Below, piece by piece: positions 1 through 8,416 of a stretch of 64,000 bases of DNA; positions within the stretch are counted from its first letter, which is position 1; each line of letters begins with the position of its first letter. The DNA is from JAXLYE01 sp046351595 (GTDB lineage Bacteria; Myxococcota_A; Polyangia; Palsa-1104; JAEUJZ01). Under the pieces are notes generated by a model. That model did no database searches. It saw only the letters and a program-made list of their open reading frames with translations, and had not been told where the DNA came from. A program made the translations under genes and the position numbers. Location of the stretch: NCBI GenBank assembly GCA_046351595.1, contig JAXLYE010000002.1, forward strand, positions 310,001 through 374,000, read 5' to 3'.

Positions 1-618
1 TACTCGGTGGTGCTGTTCGACGAGATCGAGAAGGCGCACCCCGACGTGTTCAACGTGCTGCTGCAGATCCTCGACGACGGGCGGCTGACCGACGGCCACG
101 GGCGGACCGTGAACTTCCGCAACACCGTGGTGCTGATGACCAGCAACATCGGCTCGCAGTTCATCCAGGCGGCCGAGAACCTGGACTCGCCCGAGGTGAA
201 GCGCAACATCGACGCGGCGCTGCGCGCCCAGTTCAAGCCCGAGTTCTTGAACCGCGTCGACGACATCATCGTGTTCCACCGCCTCGGCCGCGAGCACCTC
301 GGGCGCATCGTGAAGATCCAGCTGGCGCGGCTCTACAAGCTGCTCACGGATCAGAAGCTCAAGCTGGAGCTGTCCGAGCGCGCGCTGGATCTGCTGTGCG
401 AGGAGGGCTACGACCCGGCGTTCGGCGCGCGGCCGCTCAAGCGCGCCATCCAGCGCCTGGTGCAGGACCCGCTGGCCTCGGCGATCCTCAGCGGGCAGTT
501 CAAGCCTGGTGATACGATCTACGTCGATCGCGACGGAGACCGCCTGAGCATCGGGCAGCTGGAGTTCGCCGGCTCGGAGGAGTCCCGAAACGGCAAGCGC
601 GGCCAGGCCCAGGCCTGA
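1..618 (+). CDS. clpB: ClpB disaggregase, C-terminal part (5' truncated by window edge)
   Basis: This is the last 205 residues of the second AAA+ module of the Hsp100 disaggregase ClpB, which threads aggregated proteins together with DnaK/DnaJ. The reading frame is open from base 1. It begins at the Walker B motif (VVLFDEIEKAHP), followed by sensor 1 (LMTSNIGS) about 35 residues on, and the sensor 2 / D2 small domain with GYDPAFGARPLKR near residue 140. The ClpB-type ending lacks the longer C-terminal features of ClpA or ClpC. A J-domain gene follows after 66 nt on the same strand, fitting a chaperone operon. ClpB is chosen over ClpC mainly from the NIGSQ and FHRL wording around the sensor region. 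Confidence 0.93.
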   Translation, partial: YSVVLFDEIEKAHPDVFNVLLQILDDGRLTDGHGRTVNFRNTVVLMTSNIGSQFIQAAENLDSPEVKRNIDAALRAQFKPEFLNRVDDIIVFHRLGREHLGRIVKIQLARLYKLLTDQKLKLELSERALDLLCEEGYDPAFGARPLKRAIQRLVQDPLASAILSGQFKPGDTIYVDRDGDRLSIGQLEFAGSEESRNGKRGQAQA

Positions 619-684
619 TCGCCGACTGGCTCCGTCGTGAGGACCGCGTGACCCAAAGAGGAGGGCTCCGTTAGGAGATAGCCC

Positions 685-1668
685 ATGCCGCAGCCGGATC
701 ACTACAAGACGCTCGGCGTCGCCGAGACCGCGAACGCCGACGAGATCAAGAAGGCGTACAGGAAGCTCGCCAAGAAGTACCACCCGGACGCCACCGGCGG
801 GGACAAGGCCAAGGAGTCCAAGTTCAAGGACATCAGCCAGGCGTACGAGGTGCTCTCCGACGAGAAGAAGCGCCAGGAGTACGACGAGGTCCGCAAGAAC
901 CCGTTCGCCGGCTTCGAGGGCGGCGGCGGCAACCCGTTCGCGGGCGGCGGCTTCCCCGGCTTCGGCGGCCGCGGTCGCACGCGGACCACGGGACCGGGCG
1001 GGCCCGGCGGACCCGGTGGGCCCGGCGGCATGAACATCGACCTGGAGGACCTGTTCCGCTCCGGCGGCGCCGGCGGCTTCGCCGACATGTTCTCGGGCGG
1101 CGGCGGCGTCGGTGGCGGGCGGCGGCAGGCGGCGCGCGGCGCCGACATCAAGACCTCGCTCGAGCTGACCTTCAGCGAGGCGGCGCTGGGCGGCGAGAAG
1201 ACCGTGATCCTCGGCAAGGGGACTTCGGACGAGCGCCGCCTGACCATGCGCATCCCCGCCGGGGTCGAGGACGGCGAAACCATCCGCCTGCCCGGCCAGG
1301 GCCGCCCCGGCGCCGCGCGCGCCGGCGACCTGCTCATCGACGTCACGGTGCAGCCGCAGTCGCAGATGCGCCGCAAGGGCGCCGACGTCGAGGTCGACGT
1401 GCCCGTCCAGATCGACGAGGCGGTGCTCGGCGGCAGCATCGAGATCCCGACGCTGGAGGGGACCCTGGCCAAGGTCAACCTGCCGGCGGGAACCTCTTCG
1501 GGGCAGAAGATTCGCCTGCGCGGCAAGGGCGCTGGGGATCGCAAGGGGGGCAGGGGGGATCTCTATGGAGTGGTTCAGATCACCGTCCCCAAGAATATTT
1601 CTGCCGAGGCGCGGGGGTTGATGGAGAGGTTTGCTCAGCTGACTCGCAGTAAGAGCGCTTCTGAATAA
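685..1668 (+). CDS. DnaJ/CbpA-type co-chaperone without zinc fingers
   Basis: A 327-residue Hsp40 that would stimulate DnaK ATPase and deliver substrates. The J domain occupies residues 4-68 with the essential HPD at 33-35. A very Gly/Phe-rich linker (about 73-145, with GGPGGP runs) follows. The C-terminal substrate-binding beta-sandwich domains span about 150-315. The CxxCxGxG zinc-finger repeats of classical DnaJ are missing, so this is the CbpA/type II class. A good ribosome site (AGGAGA) lies 9 nt before ATG 685. It sits directly behind clpB, so the pair probably forms a heat-shock unit. No CIRCE-like repeat is visible because the operon start lies outside the window. Confidence 0.92.
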   Translation: MPQPDHYKTLGVAETANADEIKKAYRKLAKKYHPDATGGDKAKESKFKDISQAYEVLSDEKKRQEYDEVRKNPFAGFEGGGGNPFAGGGFPGFGGRGRTRTTGPGGPGGPGGPGGMNIDLEDLFRSGGAGGFADMFSGGGGVGGGRRQAARGADIKTSLELTFSEAALGGEKTVILGKGTSDERRLTMRIPAGVEDGETIRLPGQGRPGAARAGDLLIDVTVQPQSQMRRKGADVEVDVPVQIDEAVLGGSIEIPTLEGTLAKVNLPAGTSSGQKIRLRGKGAGDRKGGRGDLYGVVQITVPKNISAEARGLMERFAQLTRSKSASE

Positions 1669-1680
1669 GCGGATCAGCGG

Positions 1681-1712
1681 GCGCTGTGCTCGATTCCTTT
1701 CGAGCACCGCGC
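1681..1712. terminator. Bidirectional terminator hairpin between convergent genes
   Basis: A perfect 8-bp stem, GTGCTCGA at 1686-1693 and TCGAGCAC at 1700-1707, has a TTCCTT loop. It is extended by an outer GCGC/GCGC pair after one mismatch. It lies between the converging ends of the dnaJ-like gene and the VWA lipoprotein gene, the expected place for a shared terminator. There is no U-tract, so termination may need Rho. Confidence 0.7.
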
Positions 1713-1729
1713 TCGCTTCGGCGCAAGAG

Positions 1730-3643
1730 TCAGCCGATCCGAGGCTCTCGCGGGGGAATGAGGATGATGACGTCTCGTTCGTCTAGGTCGGCGCAGCCGC
1801 CTGCTTGCACCTTGATGGTGGCGCGGAAGACCTGCGGCCGGTCGAGCGGCGCCACGAAGTCGTTGCCGGCGCTGACCTGGAACTGCAGCTTGCTGCCGGG
1901 ATAGACCTTGGTGAACGAGGGGCCGGTGATCGTCGGTGCCGGCAGCATGACCGTGCCGGCGGCCGGCGGCGGCGTCGAGCCGAAGGGCGTCACCGACTTC
2001 ACGAAGTCGGCGGTGGTCTTGCCCGCGGGCAGGCTGATCGCGCCCTGCTGATCCGTGGTGACGCCGGTCAGCGCGGTCTTCACGTCGAAGCTGGCGAAGC
2101 GCGCGAGCTGGGTGATGCCGCTTGTGACCTGATCGCCCAGGCCGGCGCCGTTCTGCCGGATCTTGAAGACCAGCGGGCACAGCCCGTCGGGGCCGGGGTC
2201 CTCGGAGGCGCCGTCCAGGCCGGTGCAGCACTTGCCCGGCGCGCAGTTGGCCTTGCGGCCGGCGACGTCCCAGGCCGACGGCGGCACCACCGCGCCGGTG
2301 TTGCGCGCGGTGTCGGTGAGGTCGCGGTTGGCGTTGCACAGCCCGTTCGAGTCGGCCGAGAAGCCCGCGGTCGGGCTGGTCAAGAGCGCCGAGATGCCGA
2401 TGACCTTGGCGCAGATCTGGTTGAGCGCGGCCAGCGTCTCGGTGCGCGTGTGCGTCAGCGGTGCGACCGGCGCCGCGTAGTCCGCGAAGACGTCGACCGG
2501 GTTGCCCGACGTCGAGGAGAAGCCGCTGCACTTGGTGGTCGGCTCGCCCTTGGTGTGGAACATGGTGTCGGTGATCAGCGTGACCACCGGCAGGCTGCCC
2601 TTGCGGAAGGCGACGCCGCCGACCCCCTTGCCGTTCGCCGGGATGCCGAGCGCCGGCACGTTCACCGACGTCAGGCCCTTGCCGGTCGCGATCTGGTAGA
2701 GCGCCTCGAGCTGCCCCTCGGGCAGGTCGCGCCCGTCGCCGCGCGGCGCGGTGCCGACGAGCAGCGAGTTCACCGCGCTCTGCGCCTTGGCCACGTCGGC
2801 GGTCATCTCCTGCAGCAGGATGAACGGCTGGTCGTCGGGCATGCCGGCGCGGAAGTTGGGGCGGCCGTAGTCCAGCGCGCCCGCCTGGTACGGGAAGTCC
2901 TCGACCGCGCCGACGCCGAACCAGGCGTCGCTGACCGCGTTCTGCTTGACGCCGGGGATGATGGTCGACTGCAGCGTGGCGCCGAGCTGCTCGATCTCGA
3001 ACCGCATGCTGCTGGTGGTGTCGACGGCGAAGAAGCTGTCGAGCGAGCGGATGTTGGTGGCAAAGTCGAGCGGCTTCATCTGCGGCGTGCCCTGGTACGG
3101 CAGCGAGAAGAAGAAGTCCTGCTGCGGCCCGCTCTTGCGCAGGTACACGACGGTGATGTTGGCGACGCCGGGCAGGGTCTTGTCGCCGCGCGTGATCTGG
3201 GTGGTGAGCTGCGCGAACTCGATGCGGTTCGCGGTCGCGGTCGCGGTGTAGAAGGTCGAGCCCTCGATGCGGCCGGCGGCGGGGTTGGACAGCGCGAGCG
3301 TCGCCTCGGCGCTGACGTCCTCGCTGGAGCCGTCGCTGTAGCTGGCGATGACGTTGAAGCGGCGCGACAGCTCCTGGTTCAGATCGACCTCGATGACGTC
3401 GTTGATCGGCGTGATGCCGACGGCGATGAGCGCGCGCTGCCCGGGGTCGGTGCCGCCGGTGCTGATCGACGACCCGCACGCCCACAGGATGCCGCCGGTC
3501 GCCGCCGCCGCCATCGACGACAGCGCGGTGAGCAGCAGCGCGCGGCCCGTGCGCTTGAGGGTGCGACCCAGCCGGGATCCGGTGGACGAGCGAAGAGAGA
3601 AGCCCCGAGGGAAGCCAAGAGGGAAGAAGGAGCGGTCCTGCAT
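1730..3643 (-). CDS. VWA-domain lipoprotein (paralogue of the 42966-44783 gene)
   Basis: A 637-residue exported lipoprotein. The N-terminus is basic, then hydrophobic, and ends in a lipobox with Cys56 (ILWAC). A beta-rich Ig-like region (about 65-190) is followed by a von Willebrand A domain whose metal-binding motif reads VDTTSSM near residue 206 (the paralogue has DTTGSM). A Cys-rich segment (GKCCTG) and a C-terminal sheet ending in RDVIIL follow. Start ATG 3643 has AGGAG 8 nt upstream. VWA domains bind protein partners through a metal ion, so a surface adhesion or sensing role is inferred and the actual ligand is unknown. It is similar along almost its whole length to the protein at 42966-44783. 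Confidence 0.85.
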   Translation of the reverse strand: MQDRSFFPLGFPRGFSLRSSTGSRLGRTLKRTGRALLLTALSSMAAAATGGILWACGSSISTGGTDPGQRALIAVGITPINDVIEVDLNQELSRRFNVIASYSDGSSEDVSAEATLALSNPAAGRIEGSTFYTATATANRIEFAQLTTQITRGDKTLPGVANITVVYLRKSGPQQDFFFSLPYQGTPQMKPLDFATNIRSLDSFFAVDTTSSMRFEIEQLGATLQSTIIPGVKQNAVSDAWFGVGAVEDFPYQAGALDYGRPNFRAGMPDDQPFILLQEMTADVAKAQSAVNSLLVGTAPRGDGRDLPEGQLEALYQIATGKGLTSVNVPALGIPANGKGVGGVAFRKGSLPVVTLITDTMFHTKGEPTTKCSGFSSTSGNPVDVFADYAAPVAPLTHTRTETLAALNQICAKVIGISALLTSPTAGFSADSNGLCNANRDLTDTARNTGAVVPPSAWDVAGRKANCAPGKCCTGLDGASEDPGPDGLCPLVFKIRQNGAGLGDQVTSGITQLARFASFDVKTALTGVTTDQQGAISLPAGKTTADFVKSVTPFGSTPPPAAGTVMLPAPTITGPSFTKVYPGSKLQFQVSAGNDFVAPLDRPQVFRATIKVQAGGCADLDERDVIILIPPREPRIG

Positions 3644-3775
3644 CTGCGACTCCTAAGCCAGGCAGAAAAGCCCGGTCCCATCGTATCCCAGGCGGATCGG
3701 CCGGCGGGCGACGACCGGGCGCGCCGCGACAAGGCCGCGGCTTCCTTGTCCTTGTCTGGGCCGGGCGATGGCGGC

Positions 3776-4276
3776 ATGCTGCGCGCCATGGTCGCCATGA
3801 CGCTCCGCCTCGCGCGCACCCAGGCCGGCGTGCGCACCGTCGCTGAGGCGCTGTTCCACGGGAGCTTGGGGCCGGCCCCGGCCGAGCGCCTCGACTGGGT
3901 CGCCGCCGAGGTCACGGACGTCGTGCGCCACGCCGGCCCGCGGGCGCGGCTCTTGTTCCAGCTCTGCCTGCTCGCGGTGCACGTGCTGGCGCCGCTGTCG
4001 ATCGGCCGGCTCGGGCGGCTGTCGCGGCTGGACGTGCCGACGCGGATCCGCGCGCTCGCGCGGCTGGAGCGCACGGGGTTTGGCGCCGGGCTGGTGCTGG
4101 CGCTCAAGGCGCTCCTGTGCACGGTCTTTTACGAGCACCCGGACTCGGCGCGCGAGGTCGGCGCCTACGAGCCGTGCGACGACCCGCGCACGCCGCGCCG
4201 CGGGCTGCCGGTCCTGCCGCTCGCGACCGAGGCGCCGCCGCCGCGGCCCGAGCTCACCCAAGGAGGTGCCCCGTGA
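3776..4276 (+). CDS. Small partner protein of the GMC oxidoreductase
   Basis: About 160-167 residues; the start is uncertain (in-frame ATG codons at 3776, 3788 and 3797, none with a strong ribosome site). The protein is largely alpha-helical with a hydrophobic segment around LLFQLCLLAVHVLAPL. It ends in a segment (CTVFYEHPDSAREVGAY) resembling the small subunits encoded next to GMC oxidoreductases such as gluconate 2-dehydrogenase subunit 3. Its TGA overlaps the GTG start of the GMC gene by 4 nt (GTGA), implying translational coupling and probably a stable complex. No cofactor motif is seen, so a structural or chaperone role is inferred. Confidence 0.75.
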   Translation: MLRAMVAMTLRLARTQAGVRTVAEALFHGSLGPAPAERLDWVAAEVTDVVRHAGPRARLLFQLCLLAVHVLAPLSIGRLGRLSRLDVPTRIRALARLERTGFGAGLVLALKALLCTVFYEHPDSAREVGAYEPCDDPRTPRRGLPVLPLATEAPPPRPELTQGGAP

Positions 4277-5910
4277 GCGCGGCGCCGCAAGCGGCTGCGC
4301 CCGCCGACCGCCGCATCGAGCACGGCCGCGACTACCTCGACGGGCGCGGCGTGCTGCGCCTGGAGGCCGACGTCGTCGTCGTCGGCTCCGGGGCCAGCGG
4401 CGCGGTGGTCGCGGCCGAGCTGGCCGAGGCGGGGCAGCGCGTGCTCGTGCTCGAGGAGGGCGAGCACCTCCCCGCCGAGCAGCTCGGCCGCCTGCGCCCG
4501 AGCGAGACCGTGCGCCGCGCCTGGCGCGAGGCCGGCATGTGCTTCTCGGTGCCGGTCGGCGACAGCCCGCCGATCAACGTCATGGTCGGCCGCTGCATCG
4601 GCGGCTCGTCGGTGATGACCGGCGGCGTCTGCTTCCGCACGCCCGACGAGGTGCTGGACGAGTGGGTGCACGAGCACGGCCTCAAAGACCTGTCGCCCGC
4701 GCGCATGGCGCCGTTCTTCGACGAGGTCGAGCGGCGCAGCCACGTCGAGGTGGTGCCGGCGGAGCTGCGCTCGCGCTCGACGATGCTGTTCGCCGAGGGC
4801 GCGCGCCGGCTCGGCTACGAGCTCGTGCCCAACCAGCGCAACACCAAGGACTGCTGCGGCTGCTCGCGCTGCAACTTCGGCTGCCCGCACAAGGCCAAGT
4901 GGAGCGTCGACCTGACCTACCTGCCGCGCGCGCTCGCCGCCGGGGCCGAGATCTTCTCGGACACCGCCGTCGAGCGGGTGCTGACCTACGGCGAGCAGGC
5001 GGTGGGCGTGCGCGGCCGGCTGCTCGATGCGCACGGGCACAGGCACAGGCGCTTCGAGGTGCGCGCCGGCCGCGTCGTGCTGGCCTGCGGCGGCATGCAC
5101 ACGCCGCGGCTCTTGTTCGACTCCGAGCTCGACGAGGGGCTGCCGGCGCTCGGGCAGGGCGTGACGCTGCACCCGAGCTTCCGCGTGATGGCGCGCTTCG
5201 ATCAGCCGGTGCACGGCTGGCGCGGCGCGCTGCAGAGCGCCCACTCGAACGCCTTCTTCCACGAGCGCATCACCCTGATGAGCGTGTTCGTGCCGACGGG
5301 TGTGCTGACCGCGACCCTGCCCGGCATCGGCCCCGACCACCTCGCCCAGGCCGCGCAGGTGCCCTACCTGGCGATGTTCGGCGGCATGATCCACGACGAC
5401 CCGGGCGGCCGCCTCTACCCGCGGCGCTCGCTGCTCGGAAGGTTTGCCGGAATGCTTGGCGGCGGCGACGAGCCGCTGCTTACCTACGCGATGTCGCGCC
5501 GCGATCGCGCCGCGGTCTCGCGCCTGCTTCGCGTGCTCGGCGAGACCTTCTTTGCGGCCGGCGCGCGCGAGGTCTACCTGCCGGTGCTCGGCGGCGTGCA
5601 GGGCGCCCACGGCGGGCTCACCGCCGACCAGCTGCGCGGCCTCGACCTCGACCGCATCCCCGCCGGCCGCCTCGAGTGCGCCTCGCAGCACCCGCTCGGC
5701 TCGTGCCGCATGGGCACCTCGCGCGAGCACGCGGTCGTCGATGCGCGCGGCCAGGTCTTCGGCCTGCGCGAGCTCTACATCGTCGACTCCAGCGTCCTGC
5801 CGACCAGCCTGGGCGTGAACCCGCAGATCTCGGTGATGGCCATGGCCACGCGCCTCGCGCACGGGCTGCGCGAGCGGCGACCGCCCGCGCGCTACGGTGG
5901 TCCCCTATAA
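4273..5910 (+). CDS. GMC-family FAD oxidoreductase
   Basis: A 545-residue flavoenzyme of the glucose-methanol-choline family that would oxidise an alcohol or sterol-type hydroxyl. The FAD-binding GSGASG lies at 38-43 after a beta strand. A Cys cluster (CCGCSRCNFGCP, about 193-204), typical of the long GMC branch, follows. The C-terminal GMC signature HPLGSCRMG is near 474, with NPQISVMAMA near 516. GTG 4273 is chosen because it is preceded by AAGGAGG with ideal spacing and overlaps the upstream stop. In-frame codons further upstream would run through the partner gene. The substrate cannot be read from sequence. No signal peptide is visible, so it is probably cytoplasmic or membrane-associated through its partner. 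Confidence 0.92.
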   Translation: MSAAPQAAAPADRRIEHGRDYLDGRGVLRLEADVVVVGSGASGAVVAAELAEAGQRVLVLEEGEHLPAEQLGRLRPSETVRRAWREAGMCFSVPVGDSPPINVMVGRCIGGSSVMTGGVCFRTPDEVLDEWVHEHGLKDLSPARMAPFFDEVERRSHVEVVPAELRSRSTMLFAEGARRLGYELVPNQRNTKDCCGCSRCNFGCPHKAKWSVDLTYLPRALAAGAEIFSDTAVERVLTYGEQAVGVRGRLLDAHGHRHRRFEVRAGRVVLACGGMHTPRLLFDSELDEGLPALGQGVTLHPSFRVMARFDQPVHGWRGALQSAHSNAFFHERITLMSVFVPTGVLTATLPGIGPDHLAQAAQVPYLAMFGGMIHDDPGGRLYPRRSLLGRFAGMLGGGDEPLLTYAMSRRDRAAVSRLLRVLGETFFAAGAREVYLPVLGGVQGAHGGLTADQLRGLDLDRIPAGRLECASQHPLGSCRMGTSREHAVVDARGQVFGLRELYIVDSSVLPTSLGVNPQISVMAMATRLAHGLRERRPPARYGGPL

Positions 5911-5933
5911 CCCGCTGTCATGCAGCTGGGTTA
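5908..5933 (+). terminator. Terminator hairpin at the GMC stop codon
   Basis: TAACCC (starting with the TAA stop at 5908) pairs with GGGTTA (5928-5933), and the inner GCTG (5914-5917) pairs with CAGC (5923-5926). One T is bulged and the loop has 5 nt. It has no U-tract. Confidence 0.6.
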
Positions 5934-5990
5934 GCTCGAGGCTGTCGCTAGGTTTGTAGGTTCGGTTACATTAGGTGAGCTTTTTGTAAG

Positions 5991-6021
5991 TTCCGATCTG
6001 AACCTCTGGTTTGGATCGGAA
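5991..6021 (+). promoter_or_regulatory. Strong leader hairpin upstream of the haem-motif lipoprotein gene
   Basis: TTCCGATC (5991-5998) and GATCGGAA (6014-6021) form perfect outer arms. AACC and GGTT form the inner stem around a TCT loop. The two intervening bases on each side make U-G wobble pairs only in plus-sense RNA, giving a 14-bp stem. It ends 65 nt before ATG 6087. It may be a terminator for the GMC operon or a 5' leader structure of the next mRNA. The surrounding 5911-6086 is notably T-rich for this genome and probably holds the promoter of 6087. Confidence 0.6.
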
Positions 6022-6086
6022 GGCCTTCCCTTAACCCATGCCTGCCGCGCGGTTCCAGGTCCGGGCGGCCCCCAAGGAGCGAGTGC

Positions 6087-8393
6087 ATGAGTTTCACCCG
6101 GAAGAGGCCCCATTGGCGTTCGCAGAACCGGGAGCAGGTGGTTCGGATTGGCGCGATCACCGCGTCGCTGTCCGCGTCGCTGCTCGCTGGCTGCGGCAAC
6201 AACCAGTGCCTCGATAACGCTGCCTTCTACGAGCAGAAGGTGTGGACCCAGGTCGTCTCGAAGAACTGCCTGAAGTGCCACGCTCCCGAGGGTGCCGCGG
6301 CGTCCAAGAACGCCAAGTTCATCCAGCTGTCGCAGTCGTTCCCGAGCTTCCTCGAGCTGAACCTCTCGAACTTCACCGAGGTCGCCAAGATCGAGTACGA
6401 GGGCAAGAGCGAGATCCTGCGCAAGCCGCTCGGCGAGATGAACCACGGCGGCGGCAAGGTCCTCGACGAGGGCTCCGAGGAGTACAAGGTGCTGGCCGAC
6501 ATGGTCAACCGGGTGAAGGACCCGGTGACCTGCGGCGCGCAGCAGAGCCCCGTCGTGCCCAACCTGCAGCAGCTCGACCCGGTGCAGACGCTGCGCAAGG
6601 CGACGCTGCAGCTCGGCGGCCGGCTGCCGACGCAGGCCGAGGAGGACGCGGTCAAGGCCGGTGGCGAGGAGGCCCTCGGTCCGGCGCTCGATCAGCTGCT
6701 GACCGAGAGCACCTTCTACAACGTGCTCAAGGAGATCTACGGCGACGTCATGCTGACCGGCCGCTACGGTCAGTACGACGGCCAGGCGCTGGGGCTGCTG
6801 AACTCGGGCGACTATCCGAGCGTCAACTGGTGGAACCCGGCCAACGTGCCGGACAACATGCTGACGGCGCAGCAGGTCTCGGACCGCAAGTGGTCGAGCT
6901 ACGGCATCGCCGCCGAGCCGCTCGAGCTCATCGCCTACGTGGCGCGCAGCAACAAGCCCTTCAGCGAGATCCTGACCGCCGACTACACCGTCGTGAACTA
7001 CCAGTCGGCCAAGACCTACGGGCTGGATCCGGCGACGCTGGGCCTGGCAAACCCCGGCGACTACTACACGTTCAAGCCGGCCAAGGTGCAGGTGACGCGC
7101 ACCGGCAACAAGGTCGGTGTGCCGCACGCGGGCGTGCTGACCACGCCGGTGTACCTGAACCGCTGGTCGACGACGAGCACCAACCTGAACCGCGCCCGCG
7201 CGCGCATGACGTACAAGTTCTTCCTGGCGACGGACCTCTTGGCGGTCGCCGAGCGGCCGATCGATCCGTCGAGCGTCACCAGCACCAACCCGACGCGCGA
7301 CGATCAGTACTGCACCTCGTGCCACAAGATCATCGACCCCGTCGCCAGCACCTACCAGAAGTGGGACGGCGGCGGGCGCTTCCAGCCGACGCTCGACTGG
7401 CCGACGGCCATGCCGCAGCCCGGCTTCGGCACCGCGATCGTCGACAACGTCGCGCAGTACCCCTCGGCGCTGCAGTGGCTGTCCAAGCAGGTGACGCAGG
7501 ATGCGCGCTTCGGCATGTCGGTGCTGACCAACCTGTACATCGGCCTCGTCGGGCAGGAGCCGCTGCCCTACCCGGCCTCGGACGACCCGAGCTTCAGCGA
7601 CAAGCAGGCGGCCTGGCAGGAGCAGAACCGCATCTTCCAGGAGATCCTCGCCAAGTGGACCGCCGGCAACCAGAACGTGAAGGAGCTGGTCAAGGGCCTG
7701 ATCACGAGCCCGATCTACCGCGCGGTCTCGGCCAAGGACCTGAACCCGGCGCAGATGGAGGCGTTCGGCACCGGGCGGCTTTTGACCCCCGAGTCGCTGG
7801 CGCGCAAGCTGCCCGCGACGCTGGGCATCCGCTGGATGCGCTATGACAAGGCCGACGCGCTGACCACCGACTACGACCTGCTCTACGGCGGCATCGACTT
7901 CGACAACGTCACAAAGCGCCTGACCGTGCCCAACGCCATCATCGGCAACGTCGGCCAGCGCATGTCGACCGAGATGGCCTGCTACGCGACGGCGTGGGAC
8001 TTCCTCAAGCCGCAGGCGCAGCGCCTCCTGTTCAAGTACGTCGAGCCCAGCCAGTACCCCGAGGACGACAACGGCTTCGCGGTGCCGGCGTCGGTGGACA
8101 ACATCAAGAAGAACATCCAGTACCTGCACGGCCGCCTGCTCGGCGAGTACCTGGACGTCAGCGATCCCGAGATCGAGCGCAGCTACCAGCTCTACATCAA
8201 CACCTACCGCGAGCTGCAGAAGACCAAGCGCCCGGACATGCCGTACGACTGCCAGGGCCGCTGGGATCGCGTGACCGGCGATCCGCTGCCGATGGACAAG
8301 ATCGGCGTCACCGACGACAAGTACTACACCGTCCGGTCGTGGATGGCGGTCGTGAGCTACCTGCTGCTCGACTGGAAGTACCTGTACGAATAA
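6087..8393 (+). CDS. DUF1592/DUF1588-like lipoprotein with two haem-binding CxxCH motifs
   Basis: A 768-residue lipoprotein (LLAGC, Cys36). An N-terminal c-type haem motif CLKCH (61-65) sits in a short cytochrome-like segment, and a second motif CTSCH (about 409) is followed by KIIDPVA. That second pattern resembles the (C)xxCHxxIDP signature of the DUF1588 segment of planctomycete/myxobacterial cytochrome-containing proteins. The intervening helical region would be the DUF1592-like part. It is followed by a DUF1501-type gene after 23 nt, the usual pairing in these phyla, whose biochemical role is not established. Start ATG 6087 follows AAGGAG with good spacing. A periplasmic or outer-membrane electron-transfer or polysaccharide-modifying role is only inferred. 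Confidence 0.8.
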   Translation: MSFTRKRPHWRSQNREQVVRIGAITASLSASLLAGCGNNQCLDNAAFYEQKVWTQVVSKNCLKCHAPEGAAASKNAKFIQLSQSFPSFLELNLSNFTEVAKIEYEGKSEILRKPLGEMNHGGGKVLDEGSEEYKVLADMVNRVKDPVTCGAQQSPVVPNLQQLDPVQTLRKATLQLGGRLPTQAEEDAVKAGGEEALGPALDQLLTESTFYNVLKEIYGDVMLTGRYGQYDGQALGLLNSGDYPSVNWWNPANVPDNMLTAQQVSDRKWSSYGIAAEPLELIAYVARSNKPFSEILTADYTVVNYQSAKTYGLDPATLGLANPGDYYTFKPAKVQVTRTGNKVGVPHAGVLTTPVYLNRWSTTSTNLNRARARMTYKFFLATDLLAVAERPIDPSSVTSTNPTRDDQYCTSCHKIIDPVASTYQKWDGGGRFQPTLDWPTAMPQPGFGTAIVDNVAQYPSALQWLSKQVTQDARFGMSVLTNLYIGLVGQEPLPYPASDDPSFSDKQAAWQEQNRIFQEILAKWTAGNQNVKELVKGLITSPIYRAVSAKDLNPAQMEAFGTGRLLTPESLARKLPATLGIRWMRYDKADALTTDYDLLYGGIDFDNVTKRLTVPNAIIGNVGQRMSTEMACYATAWDFLKPQAQRLLFKYVEPSQYPEDDNGFAVPASVDNIKKNIQYLHGRLLGEYLDVSDPEIERSYQLYINTYRELQKTKRPDMPYDCQGRWDRVTGDPLPMDKIGVTDDKYYTVRSWMAVVSYLLLDWKYLYE

Positions 8394-8416
8394 CCCCGCG
8401 GAAGGAGGAACGAACC

